In this document: piece by piece, positions 17,481-25,997 of the stretch | Numbering within the stretch: the stretch's first letter is position 1 | Layout: each line of letters begins with the position of its first letter | Assembly (NCBI GenBank): GCA_050944685.1 | Contig: JBMNRP010000007.1 | Coordinates: 60,512-124,511, forward strand | From: CADBRN01 sp050944685 | Lineage (GTDB): Bacteria > Bacillota > Clostridia > Lachnospirales > Lachnospiraceae | DNA: 64,000 nucleotides | Direction of reading: 5' to 3' | Notes under the pieces: model-generated | Database searches by the model: none | The model's input: the letters and a program-made list of their open reading frames with translations, nothing else | What the model was told of the DNA's origin: nothing | Translations under genes and position numbers: made by a program

Positions 17481-17942
17481 TTACCCGAATAACAGGCACA
17501 GAATACCCGCTCCGAACAAGAAAGGGGCAAGCGGCAGTTCAGAACGATGGCTCGCCGCGGGGCCGGCGATTTTTCTGCTCCGGAAAAACTTCCGGAGCAG
17601 AAGAAAAGCTGCTGCAGCGGCCGCCACAATCATTGCCACACCGATCAGAAACCAGATCAGGGGACTTCCGCACCAGATGCCCGCCGCCGCGATCAGAATC
17701 GCGTCCCCGTACCCGATATCCTCATCCGTCAGAAACGAAAGCACTGCGGAGAGAACTCCGGGAATCAGGCTCAGCAGAAGCGGACCCAAACCGCATTTCA
17801 GGACCGCCAGCTTCCAGAGCGCTCCGGCTCCGGCCGCGAGACATGTGAAAACGGGAAGGATCTCACGCCTTCGGATATCGGAAACAGAATTGGCCCCCAG
17901 AACCAGCACGCAGATAAGCAGAGATATTCTTTCCTGATTCAT
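17481..17942 (-). CDS. Prepilin peptidase, A24 family (second copy in locus)
   Basis: A 153-residue polytopic protein with the two aspartates of the type IV prepilin peptidase family: Asp in NSVSDIRRREI near residue 22, and the GxGD motif in DIGYGDAILIAA near residue 75. This form lacks the methyltransferase half of PilD and resembles CpaA/TadV. It lies inside the pilus locus, so it probably processes Flp or TadE-like prepilins. The start at 17942 follows AAAGGAAA. A different A24 peptidase opens the operon at 25792. Confidence 0.85.
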   Translation of the reverse strand: MNQERISLLICVLVLGANSVSDIRRREILPVFTCLAAGAGALWKLAVLKCGLGPLLLSLIPGVLSAVLSFLTDEDIGYGDAILIAAAGIWCGSPLIWFLIGVAMIVAAAAAAFLLLRKFFRSRKIAGPAASHRSELPLAPFLFGAGILCLLFG

Positions 17943-18025
17943 GATATTTCCTTTCGGATCGCCCGGCTTCTGCAGGATAACGGAGGGGAGTCCCTGCTCT
18001 TTTTCCGCCTGTCCGGGAGCGGTTT

Positions 18026-18784
18026 TTATGCATCCTTCTGATGACAGCGGGTACACTCCGGAAGGTTCCCCGCTTCAGATTTTTTAATCATTTTCACATG
18101 GCGCGTCAGCCCTCCGCACGACGCGGAATTGTGAAACGCGTCTCCTGCCGGGGAAATATAAACAACACTTCCCGCTTTCCCACCCGCCACACAGTACTCG
18201 CAGGCGTGATAACGATCGCCGTACGTATTCCGGCGTCTGCCAACGGAGCTGCCGGAAACCGCGTTCCAGGTAAGATCAAGATGTGTGCAGGAAGAATCCG
18301 TGTGATACACGGACTGATTTTCCGTCACATAGACGATCCCGTCCTCGTCCGATTCTCCCTCGGCGCAGTCAGCGGTATATCCGACCCACGCGCGTGCGCG
18401 GCCGCGGCAGCCGAACTTCATCGTACCGAAGGAAAACGGCAGCGCGAACGGACGGTAGCGGTACGTTTCCGGCAGACTGACCACCGGAGAAACGCCGCTC
18501 TCCCCCGCCAGCACCGCAGAGGTCGCCGCGCGGGCACCCTTTTCGGCCTGCTGCTGCAGCCTGGTCACCTGCGACGCGTAACCTGCATAAAGGTCTGGAA
18601 TCGCAATCAGAGCGGTCATACACAGAAAGAAGAACGGAACAGCGAGCGCCGCCTCAAGCGTAAGAGAGGCTCTGAGCCGGCGGCAATTCCCCCGCCTCAG
18701 AGAAAAGATCCGGCGCTTTTTTTCACCCGGTCCCGCATCTGGAAAAGAGGGTTTCCCGAATAATATGATTCTGAGCTGTTTCAT
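18026..18784 (-). CDS. TadE-like pilus protein with duplicated Cys/His C-terminal module
   Basis: A 252-residue protein. Residues 1-38 are basic, residues 39-64 hold a TadE-like motif (RASLTLEAALAVPFFFLCM) with one membrane helix. The extracytoplasmic part then carries two copies of a Cys/His module: VYVTENQSVYHTDSSCTHL...CEYC (residues 151-198) and VYISPAGDAFHNSASCGGL...CTRC (208-247). Each has a Tyr/Phe-His, one Cys, and a terminal Cys-x-x-Cys, so each could bind zinc or form disulfides. This module occurs alone in other secreted proteins. The start at 18784 follows GGAAGGAGG. Confidence 0.72.
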   Translation of the reverse strand: MKQLRIILFGKPSFPDAGPGEKKRRIFSLRRGNCRRLRASLTLEAALAVPFFFLCMTALIAIPDLYAGYASQVTRLQQQAEKGARAATSAVLAGESGVSPVVSLPETYRYRPFALPFSFGTMKFGCRGRARAWVGYTADCAEGESDEDGIVYVTENQSVYHTDSSCTHLDLTWNAVSGSSVGRRRNTYGDRYHACEYCVAGGKAGSVVYISPAGDAFHNSASCGGLTRHVKMIKKSEAGNLPECTRCHQKDA

Positions 18785-18836
18785 CTGTCCTCCTTCCGCG
18801 CCTTTTTCAGGCCTGCCCGTTCCGGCAGAAATCTTA

Positions 18837-20345
18837 CTATGACACACCCCGGGCTAATTGCCCCCCGTAGCAGTAAAACTGTGTCCGTCGCATTTTGCTT
18901 CCTTCCACTACAGCTGACATCTCCAGATTGATTGCGGCTATACAGTTGTCGATCCGGAAGCCGGTCTGCTCCCCGTCCGTCCTCATCGTGTGCTCCACCA
19001 TATCCATGATGGCCGAGGTCAGTTCTTCCGTGCTTTTTCCGGACAGCAGCATTTTCAGATACTGTTCGTAGTCCAGGCCGCTATCGCTGCTGTGTCTCTC
19101 TGCGTCCGCTCCGGACAGAAAATCCGGAAGCGAGGCAATGGACAGCTGCCAGGAAGCATCCGTCTTGACCAGGGGGATTTTCCCTCCGGACAGCAGCTCG
19201 CGCAGATCCAGGATGCTCTCTCCGTAGGCCCAGGCACCACGTACGGCTATCGCTGCAGCCGGAGCAAGATACGGCACCGCCAGAGCGGCACAGATCAACT
19301 CGGCGGCCGCCAGCGCCTCCGCGCGTTTCCGTTTATTTGATGAGAGATATGCGAAATTCGACGCCTCGCGAATCAGAAGCAGTTTCGCCAGAACTGCCTT
19401 AATATTTTCCTGATCTCCGGATTTTCCCGCCACCGCATATTCCATCTGGTAACGGAGACCGCTTCCCTCTTTCTCATCGGTGAAAGATGGGAGAAAAGTT
19501 CCGGCGTATTCCAGCAGAAGCGTCTTGTCCGGCAGACCGGATGCCGCCTCCTGTGCCACACCGACACCCCGCTGCAGCCTCCGCGCGGACGGCAGATCGT
19601 CGCCGTCAGCTGACGCATCGGAAACGGTCTTCCCTTTTGGGACGGCGATCGAAAGAAGTCCGAGCTTTCTGGCATGGGATGCCGCGTCGACCGGATTTCC
19701 ATAGTCCTCCGCCAAATGAATCTTTCCGGCGGCTTCTTCATCCTCCGCGGTCGTATCCGTGGGAATCCCTTTCAGGTCCTCCTCGCTGATTCCGCTCTTT
19801 TCCGCTTTCTTCAGAAGGTCATCTGCCTTTTCCGTGTGATAAGAATCCTTGTTTCGCTTCTGGTTTTCTTCCGTGATTTCATAAGTTCTGAACTTTTCCT
19901 CCGCGGCCGCAGCCGCTTCCGCCGGAATGCGGTCTTTCATGGCGGTACATGCCTGTCTTGAAAAAGCTGCTCCGCCTCCGTCCGTCGCGAGCGAATATCC
20001 GAGAATTTCCGTCCGGCAGGACTGAAATTGCACCGGACTTCTCCCGGAGAGAGAAGACCCTTTTTCGGGATGGAGGATATAATCCGCATAGTTTTCAGCG
20101 GAATCCAGTACCCTCTGCAGCTGAAGGCTGCTCTTTCCTCTTCCTCCGTCGATAAACAGCAGCCCGTAGCGGTCAAACAGCTCCTTGTCGTACTCGCTGA
20201 AAAGAGAAAACAGCGTCTGTTCCACGGTGCTGGACAATATCACCCTTCCGGCGGATATCTCAGCGGACCGGACGGCCGCCGCCACCAGAGAAAGAAGAAT
20301 CGAAAGTATCAGACACAGATAAAGTGTAATGGCTCCTCGTTTCAT
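18837..20345 (-). CDS. DUF5702 domain-containing pilus-locus membrane protein
   Basis: A 502-residue protein starting MKRGAITLYLCLILSILLSL, one N-terminal membrane helix of prepilin-like character (Gly-Ala-Ile-Thr-Leu). A long extracytoplasmic part follows, with VEQTLFSLFSEYDKELFDRY and YGLLFIDGGRG near the N-terminus and two central hydrophobic patches. It matches the clostridial DUF5702 family seen in Tad loci, whose function is unknown; by position it may be a minor pilin or a TadG-like component. GAAAGGAGG precedes the ATG; it is followed by the TadE-like gene after 52 bases. Confidence 0.75.
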   Translation of the reverse strand: MKRGAITLYLCLILSILLSLVAAAVRSAEISAGRVILSSTVEQTLFSLFSEYDKELFDRYGLLFIDGGRGKSSLQLQRVLDSAENYADYILHPEKGSSLSGRSPVQFQSCRTEILGYSLATDGGGAAFSRQACTAMKDRIPAEAAAAAEEKFRTYEITEENQKRNKDSYHTEKADDLLKKAEKSGISEEDLKGIPTDTTAEDEEAAGKIHLAEDYGNPVDAASHARKLGLLSIAVPKGKTVSDASADGDDLPSARRLQRGVGVAQEAASGLPDKTLLLEYAGTFLPSFTDEKEGSGLRYQMEYAVAGKSGDQENIKAVLAKLLLIREASNFAYLSSNKRKRAEALAAAELICAALAVPYLAPAAAIAVRGAWAYGESILDLRELLSGGKIPLVKTDASWQLSIASLPDFLSGADAERHSSDSGLDYEQYLKMLLSGKSTEELTSAIMDMVEHTMRTDGEQTGFRIDNCIAAINLEMSAVVEGSKMRRTQFYCYGGQLARGVS

Positions 20346-20407
20346 CTCCGATCCTCCTTTCTCTTTATCTGTTTATCTCTTATAACCGGGATCTGTTCGC
20401 CGCAGAA

Positions 20408-20578
20408 TTATACAGAGTCACTCTGTTTTGCGATCTTGGACAGGATGTTCTTGACAACTTTCGTGAGCTGATCCCTGAAAATAATAACCAGTCCGATCAG
20501 CACCACGATTATCAGAATGATCTCAACGACTCCGACCGCGTCTTCATCCGCCGCGAAGGATCGAATTTCTCTGACCAA
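20408..20578 (-). CDS. Flp1-family type IVb pilin (TTG start)
   Basis: A 56-residue gene that begins with TTG. Translated as VREIRSFAADEDAVGVVEII for the first part, then a hydrophobic run LIIVVLIGLVII and FRDQLTKVVKNILSKIAKQS. This is the Flp1 pattern: short leader, Glu at position 5 of the mature helix, hydrophobic helix, basic C-terminus. A TGA stop lies directly before the TTG in frame, so no upstream ATG is possible; AGGAGG sits ten bases upstream. It is the likely major pilin of the locus. Too short for ordinary size cutoffs, hence easy to miss. Confidence 0.82.
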   Translation of the reverse strand: MVREIRSFAADEDAVGVVEIILIIVVLIGLVIIFRDQLTKVVKNILSKIAKQSDSV

Positions 20579-20661
20579 TCATTACCAGCCTCCTTTCTTT
20601 GAAAATATATCATTACACCCTGCCACCCTTGCCGCGGCAGTCCTGTGTCCGTTTCGTCCGC

Positions 20662-21927
20662 TCAGAAACCCATAAAGGCGGGAATCAGGATCAGGGCGAT
20701 CACAACCGTCAGCATCATAAACAGCGGCAGAAGCATCTTGACCGTGACCTTCTCTCCCTCAGACCGCGCCCTTCTTTTTCTGGTTTCAAACGCCCCGTGA
20801 ACCTCCCGCTCCAGGAGCGGGAGCAGGCCTGAGCTTCCTTTTTTCAGATTCTGAGTCAGCAGCAGCGACAGAGACCGGTAGCACGGAACGTCGCAGTGTT
20901 TTCCGAAATCCTCGTAGGCGGCCATCTCGGTCACCCCGCTTTCCATCCGATACGAGGTCCTGCAGATTTCCTCGAACGCGGCTCTTCTGCGGTTCCCTTT
21001 CTGAAGTCCTTTTTTATATTCCCGGGCTATCAGGTTAAACACGGCCCGCATACTCATGCCCGCCCCCAGGTAGAGCTGTATTTTGCTGACAATCTGCGGG
21101 TAATCCCGCTCCATCTCCTCCGCCCGTCTCCTCTGTTCCGTTTCCTTCTTCTCCCGCCCGGCCAGCACGCCGAGCAGGGCGCCGGCGAGGGAAAGAAGAC
21201 AGAGAATGGCACCTCTCTGATCGCTCTTCTGATACCAGCGGATTTTCCGTCCCTCCGCTTCCTCCGGGAGAATGTAGGAGGAAACCGAACTCACCTCCGC
21301 GCCTTCGTTCACTCGGGCTGCCTCTTTTATTATCGCCTCCCGGATGCTTTCCTCTTCCTTGGGCGGAAAAAGGACCAGTTTCTTCCGCCAGGATCTGGTT
21401 TCATTCTGCAGGGAAAGATCCGCCGTCAGCAGGACATCCGTTCCGCCCTTTTCCGGACCCTCATGCACAATGCCATCAAAATCAACCAGATCCGGCCGGT
21501 CCGTGTACCACTGAATAGTAACCGGACTGTCCGGAAGGGAGGTCGGAAGGTTTAAATTCCATTCAATTCGGTCCGGGGACCGGTTTTTCCCGAGAATTGT
21601 TTTTTCCAGCTTCGCTTCCGTCCGATTAAACAGCTCCCGGATTTCCTCCGCGGAGTAGATCTTTTCCGGTTCGGTGACATCCACCTCCAGCGTTTCCCCC
21701 TCGTCGGTCTCCACCTCCAGTGGAATCGTTCCTTCCTCTTCCAGCTCTGCCCGGCTCAGTTCCGTCACCCGGTTTTTCCCGCCGGAGTTCCATTCCGAAA
21801 ACAAAAGGGCAGCTCCGGCCATATCCAGAAGCAGAAACAGCACGAAAAAATTTTTTTCTATTCGTTTCCTCCTGAACAACAGAATGAGCAGAATCAGCAC
21901 GGCGGCAGGAAACACCAGCCATTTCAT
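20662..21927 (-). CDS. TadC-like type II secretion F-domain protein with inserted Ig-like domain
   Basis: A 421-residue inner-membrane platform protein of the pilus machine. Two N-terminal helices (residues about 2-17 and 24-45) precede a soluble segment of about 170 residues. That segment shows an atrophied bacterial Ig-like pattern (NLPTSLPDSPVTIQWYTDRP, then VDFDGIVHEGPEKGGTDVLLT). A third helix and the GspF/TadC domain follow (YPQIVSKIQLYLGAGMSMRA, near residue 280), ending in a last helix MLLPLFMMLTVVIALILIPA. The start at 21927 overlaps the tadB stop by four bases (ATGA), with AGGA upstream. A typical TadC lacks the large insertion. Confidence 0.78.
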   Translation of the reverse strand: MKWLVFPAAVLILLILLFRRKRIEKNFFVLFLLLDMAGAALLFSEWNSGGKNRVTELSRAELEEEGTIPLEVETDEGETLEVDVTEPEKIYSAEEIRELFNRTEAKLEKTILGKNRSPDRIEWNLNLPTSLPDSPVTIQWYTDRPDLVDFDGIVHEGPEKGGTDVLLTADLSLQNETRSWRKKLVLFPPKEEESIREAIIKEAARVNEGAEVSSVSSYILPEEAEGRKIRWYQKSDQRGAILCLLSLAGALLGVLAGREKKETEQRRRAEEMERDYPQIVSKIQLYLGAGMSMRAVFNLIAREYKKGLQKGNRRRAAFEEICRTSYRMESGVTEMAAYEDFGKHCDVPCYRSLSLLLTQNLKKGSSGLLPLLEREVHGAFETRKRRARSEGEKVTVKMLLPLFMMLTVVIALILIPAFMGF

Positions 21928-22781
21928 ACTTCGATCCTGACCATCCTTTCTCCGAGCCATACGGCGGCGAGGAAGATTCCCAGTGCCGCCGTCATGATGG
22001 CGGCACCGGCGAAATTTCCATAGAGCGGATCCATAAAGCTGCCGAAGGAGAGTTTCAGATAAAGAATGATTCCCGCAGGTATCAGGCTCATAACCGTCTG
22101 CTCAAATTTTTTGGCCGCGATCACGGTCTCGATCTCCTGCTGGGTATCGATTTTTTCGACAATTGCCCGGTAACAGACCTGTATGGTCTGATCCGGATTT
22201 CCTCCGGTTCTGGACGCAATCGTCAGAACCTCGCCGAAATTTCGGATATCCTCCATATCGCTTCGCTCCCCAAGTGAAGAAAACAGCCGGGACACCGGGA
22301 CGTGAAGCCTCATCTGCCTGCAGATATCCTTCAGTTCAAAGACCAGCACGTCCCCGTTTCCATAAAGCTTTTCCAGGTCTTCCCTGGCGGACAGCACCCC
22401 ATTCTCCATCGAATACCCTGCCATGACTCCGGAGTACAGAGCGGACAGAAATTCTCCGAAGTGCTTCTGAAATATCCCTTTTTTCCGGTCGATGATACTT
22501 TTCTTTCTCATCCGGAACAGGATCACCGCGGTCACGAGGCCAGCCGGGAAAGCCCGGATATCCTCATAGCAGAGCCACACGGCGGCGGCGCCCGCAAGAC
22601 CGCAGAGTCCTGATGTTTGCAGAACTTCCTTTGGTGTCAGGAAAAACATCCGCGCGCCCGGCTTTTTCCGGATCGTTTCCTTCTTTTGTATCTTTTCTTT
22701 TCCGCGGGCGGATTTCTCCCGGACGCCGGTGAAACCCGTAATCCTTCCGTTCCGGATTTTTCCGGTATTTCTTCCCATCAT
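21924..22781 (-). CDS. tadB: TadB-like type II secretion F-domain protein
   Basis: A 285-residue inner-membrane platform protein. An Arg/Lys-rich N-terminus of about 45 residues is followed by helices near 60-85, and by the GspF domain (FLSALYSGVMAGYSMENGVL, VLTIASRTGGNPDQTIQ) with C-terminal helices. It matches TadB, the partner of TadC that transmits ATPase work to the pilus. GGAAG precedes the tandem ATGs at 22781/22778. Coupled to the next gene by a four-base overlap and preceded by tadA with 61 bases between. Confidence 0.85.
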   Translation of the reverse strand: MMGRNTGKIRNGRITGFTGVREKSARGKEKIQKKETIRKKPGARMFFLTPKEVLQTSGLCGLAGAAAVWLCYEDIRAFPAGLVTAVILFRMRKKSIIDRKKGIFQKHFGEFLSALYSGVMAGYSMENGVLSAREDLEKLYGNGDVLVFELKDICRQMRLHVPVSRLFSSLGERSDMEDIRNFGEVLTIASRTGGNPDQTIQVCYRAIVEKIDTQQEIETVIAAKKFEQTVMSLIPAGIILYLKLSFGSFMDPLYGNFAGAAIMTAALGIFLAAVWLGERMVRIEV

Positions 22782-22842
22782 GCCATCGTCTTCCTTTCTT
22801 TTTTCGCACGGCGGACCGGAGCGTCTTCCGCCATATACAGGG

Positions 22843-24099
22843 CTATCCGGAAAAGCCCGCCCGGTGAAGCTTCTCCGTGTGAAGAAGCGGCTCCCGTCTT
22901 TGAAGCTCTCCGTTTTCGTCCCTTTTATAGAGCGTCCGGACCTCTATCTCTCCGTTTTGACAGCCTTCGATCTCCGCGATCTCATCCAGCATCCTTCTTC
23001 CCCGGGAGTCGCGCACCAGCTGAACCAGAATTTCTATCCCGGAGGCGATCTGACGACGGATGACCGGAACCGGAAGGTCGATCCCCATCAGCACCATCGT
23101 CTCCAGCCGCAGAATCATATCCCTCACACTGTTCGCATGCGCACTCCCGAGACTGCCGTCGTGCCCCGTATTCAGACACGTCAGCCAGTCATACGCCTCG
23201 GCTCCGCGCACCTCTCCGATAATGATCCGGTTCGGCCGCATGCGGAGAGCGGTCTTGATCAGATCCCTCATCGTCACCGCGTAATCCCCGGCGAGATTGG
23301 CATCCCGCACCTCGAGCCGGACCAGATTTTCCACTCCTAAAAGCTGAAGCTCCGCATTGTCCTCGATCGTGATAATCCGCTCATCCGGCGGGATCATCGC
23401 GGAAAGCGCATTCAGGAAAGTCGTCTTTCCCGTAGAGGTTCCCCCTCCCACGAGAATCGAGTACCCGGATTCCACCAGCTTCCGCAGAAAATCTGCTGCT
23501 TCCTCTGTCAGGCTGTCCTGCTTCACAAGGGTATCCATCGTAAACGGCTCCTTCGGGAATTTCCGGATCGTCATCATCGGTCCGTTCAGAGAGACCGGCG
23601 GAAGTACGATATTCACACGGGAGCCGTCCTCGAGCCTCGCGTCCGCGATCGGCCGCTGCGCATTTACGATGCGATTGCAGCGGCCGGAAATCTGACGGAT
23701 CACATCTTCCAGTCTCTCGCGGGAAAAGAAGGATTTCGGACAGCGCCGGATCTTTCCTCCCCGCTCAATAAACAGGCAGTCCCAGGAATTAATCATGATC
23801 TCCGTAATGCCGGGATCATCCACCAGCTCCTGCAGGACATCCAGGCGGCGGACGGAATTGAAAACGGAGATGCGGAGTTTTTCCCTGCTTTCGAGTGTAA
23901 GGAGCTCCTGCCTGGACTGCTCGAGTATCATCTCATCGATCATTTCCAGAATCTCCTGATCGGTTTTTTCCCCGGAATGCTCGAGCTCATCCATCAGCCT
24001 TCCCCGAAGCGTCTGCTCCAGTTTTTCGGCCGGAGATTCCCCGCCCTTTCCGGGACGAACCGAATTTCCCCCAGGTTCTTCCTTTCCTTTTTTTCTCAT
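22843..24099 (-). CDS. tadA: Tad/CpaF family secretion ATPase
   Basis: Hexameric ATPase that drives Flp pilus assembly, 418 residues. Motifs: GGGTSTGKTTFLNAL (Walker A near 218-230), the Asp box IITIEDNAELQL, VRLEVRDANL, the Walker B/His box IIIGEVRGAEAYDWL and TGHDGSLGSAHANS. The N-terminal domain EKLRISVFNSVRRLDVLQEL and GITEIMINSWDCLFIERG is standard CpaF. It is intact, so the pilus system should be powered. A GGGAGAGG site precedes the ATG. Lies between tadB and the TadZ-like gene. Confidence 0.93.
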   Translation of the reverse strand: MRKKGKEEPGGNSVRPGKGGESPAEKLEQTLRGRLMDELEHSGEKTDQEILEMIDEMILEQSRQELLTLESREKLRISVFNSVRRLDVLQELVDDPGITEIMINSWDCLFIERGGKIRRCPKSFFSRERLEDVIRQISGRCNRIVNAQRPIADARLEDGSRVNIVLPPVSLNGPMMTIRKFPKEPFTMDTLVKQDSLTEEAADFLRKLVESGYSILVGGGTSTGKTTFLNALSAMIPPDERIITIEDNAELQLLGVENLVRLEVRDANLAGDYAVTMRDLIKTALRMRPNRIIIGEVRGAEAYDWLTCLNTGHDGSLGSAHANSVRDMILRLETMVLMGIDLPVPVIRRQIASGIEILVQLVRDSRGRRMLDEIAEIEGCQNGEIEVRTLYKRDENGELQRREPLLHTEKLHRAGFSG

Positions 24100-24130
24100 C
24101 GCCTCTCCCTTTCCGGAACCTGTCCGCCTG

Positions 24131-25165
24131 TCAGGAAATCCGTTTCATCCGCCTGTCCGAAGACGTGCACAGGGACTGTGCGAATCCTCCCAGCGCGCTC
24201 CACGGAAGCTTTTCCACACAGGTCTGTCCGCCTCCGGTGACGCTGATCACGGGCGGAACCACCTTCTGCATCCTGCTTTTGACGGCCCCGTTTCCCGTCT
24301 TCTCCAGGAGTTCCTCAAATTCCCGTTCCCGGGCTCCCGAGAGGTAATCGTCCGCCACCGGCACAAAAACCCTGCTGCAGTAAGCGAGCAGAAGCAGGAT
24401 ATCCGGAATGGACTGTCCGAGATCCAGAAGAAGCGCGTCGTATCCTGTTGCCTCCCCGATCCTCTCAAAAACCCGGATCCACTCTTCGCCCGTAATCTCC
24501 AAATAATCCGATGGAGTCCGGATCGGAGGCAGGTAATCCAGACCTCCCGCCGAACCAGTCATCTCCCCGAGCTTCCCGGAAAAACCGGAATGATTCTGGC
24601 GGAAAAGATAGATCAGATCACTCAGATTCTGATCAAAGCGGCGCCCGAGGAATTCCTCGAATCCGGAAAACGGCTCCAGATTCAGATACAGAACCGGCTT
24701 TTCCCGGGCCATCGCCATGCCCAGCGCCATGGAAAACAGCATTTTCTGTGGGTAAGGGACCGGGCTGAATACGCCGAATACCTGAAAATGTCTGCTCTGT
24801 CCTCCTCCCGGGGCGCTTTCTTTCTCCCCGTTCCCGCAGCTGTTCATGATTTCACGGACAATGCTGTCCGCAGACTGATACTTGTAAACGCTCGGATACG
24901 GTCCCGCCGGTCCGCCCCGCTCTTTTTCCGTCAGCACGATCAGCTTTTTCACCTTGAGAGAGGCGACCTCGTCCGTCATGCTCCTCTCCGATATCAGAAG
25001 AATGTCCGGAGGCTGCCGGTTCGCAAACGAGATCAGCTTCTCCGGGTCCGTGAATACCCGGATCCGGAAGGAGAGATTCTGTCTGGTCCTCAGGTGCTCC
25101 ATGAAACGGAACGCGTACTCTCTCTCCGCGTCGCAGATGGCAAAAACGTGGTTCCCAATATGCAT
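24131..25165 (-). CDS. TadZ/CpaE-like protein with degenerate nucleotide-binding site
   Basis: A 344-residue protein in the CpaE/TadZ position next to tadA. The N-terminal region is response-regulator-like (MHIGNHVFAICDAEREYAFR, DILLISERSMTDE). The C-terminal part resembles a MinD/ParA-like fold (KPVLYLNLEPFSGFEEFL, DALLLDLGQSIPDILLL, VFVPVADDYLSG). The place of the deviant Walker A reads FSPVPYPQKMLFSMALGMA, lacking the Lys-Gly-Gly-x-Gly-Lys-Thr pattern, so ATP binding is doubtful. TadZ localises the pilus machine to a cell pole; a non-hydrolysing form is known in the family. AAAGGAGGG precedes the ATG. Confidence 0.75.
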   Translation of the reverse strand: MHIGNHVFAICDAEREYAFRFMEHLRTRQNLSFRIRVFTDPEKLISFANRQPPDILLISERSMTDEVASLKVKKLIVLTEKERGGPAGPYPSVYKYQSADSIVREIMNSCGNGEKESAPGGGQSRHFQVFGVFSPVPYPQKMLFSMALGMAMAREKPVLYLNLEPFSGFEEFLGRRFDQNLSDLIYLFRQNHSGFSGKLGEMTGSAGGLDYLPPIRTPSDYLEITGEEWIRVFERIGEATGYDALLLDLGQSIPDILLLLAYCSRVFVPVADDYLSGAREREFEELLEKTGNGAVKSRMQKVVPPVISVTGGGQTCVEKLPWSALGGFAQSLCTSSDRRMKRIS

Positions 25166-25213
25166 CTTTTCCCTCCTTTTTTCTGTCCGTCCGGTAATCC
25201 TCCCGCACACTCC

Positions 25214-25792
25214 CTATAGAAGATGCGAGGCGACATACGAAATAACCGCGATCAGCACCGGAACCGCAAAATGCAGTTCCGAAGCGCTCCGGATCACTCC
25301 CCGGCAGGAAACGGCACCGCTCTTGGTTCGTCCTTCCCGGTCCTTCTTTCTCTCTTCTGCCACCGGAATCCGGTACGGTTTTTTCTTTCCGGTCCGGAGC
25401 ATTTCCCTTACATAGACCGTCAGGCCGGCAAATCTCTCCCGGAAGTTATGGTTCGCGGAAAGAATCCCGACCGCAAACACTGCTGCCACGGAAAACGACC
25501 AGAACATCACGAAAAGAATGTCCCCGGGCCCCGTCAGGATCCCTAGCGTCGCCAGAAGCTTGATATCCCCTCCGCCGATCATGCGGAAATAATAAAAAAC
25601 CGCGAGCAGCAGAACCGGCAGAAAAAATCCGGCTGCAGCAGAAAAGAGCCCGGCTGCCCCCTCGCTTACCACCCGCATCGCGACACAGAAAAGCGCACAG
25701 GGCAATAGAAATGCATTCGGAATACGTGCCCGGACCAGGTCAAAACAGGCGGACGCCCCGGAAATCAGCAAAAGGAAATTATCGTTTCGCAT
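25214..25792 (-). CDS. Prepilin peptidase, A24 family (first gene of the pilus locus)
   Basis: A 192-residue polytopic peptidase. The catalytic pair is Asp in SACFDLVRARIPNAF near residue 18 and the GxGD motif in RMIGGGDIKLLATLG near residue 73. Membrane helices flank both. A basic cytoplasmic stretch (EMLRTGKKKPYRIPVAEERK) follows near residue 145, then a last helix. TadV-like: it probably processes the Flp1 pilin. No clear Shine-Dalgarno precedes the ATG at 25792, and the promoter of the locus should lie between here and 25930; none was unambiguous. Confidence 0.85.
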   Translation of the reverse strand: MRNDNFLLLISGASACFDLVRARIPNAFLLPCALFCVAMRVVSEGAAGLFSAAAGFFLPVLLLAVFYYFRMIGGGDIKLLATLGILTGPGDILFVMFWSFSVAAVFAVGILSANHNFRERFAGLTVYVREMLRTGKKKPYRIPVAEERKKDREGRTKSGAVSCRGVIRSASELHFAVPVLIAVISYVASHLL

Positions 25793-25932
25793 CTTATTCA
25801 GTTGGAAATGATTGGAAAATTGTTTGAGATAAACAGAATAGAAATCAAACCGAAGTGGGTTCTTTATGTAAACTTACTATAACAGAGCGCCGTCCCTTTG
25901 TCCAGCCTTTTTTTATGTAAATTTAAGGGGCG

Positions 25933-25963
25933 GAAAAAGAGCCGGGTCTCACAACCCGGCTCC
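25933..25963 (-). terminator. Rho-independent terminator of glgB
   Basis: On the minus strand GAGCCGGGT-TGTGAG-ACCCGGCTC is followed by TTTTTCC. It separates the branching enzyme transcript from the pilus locus. Confidence 0.8.
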
Positions 25964-25997
25964 AAAAGTCACTCCTTATTCGATTGCCGCCCGGACA

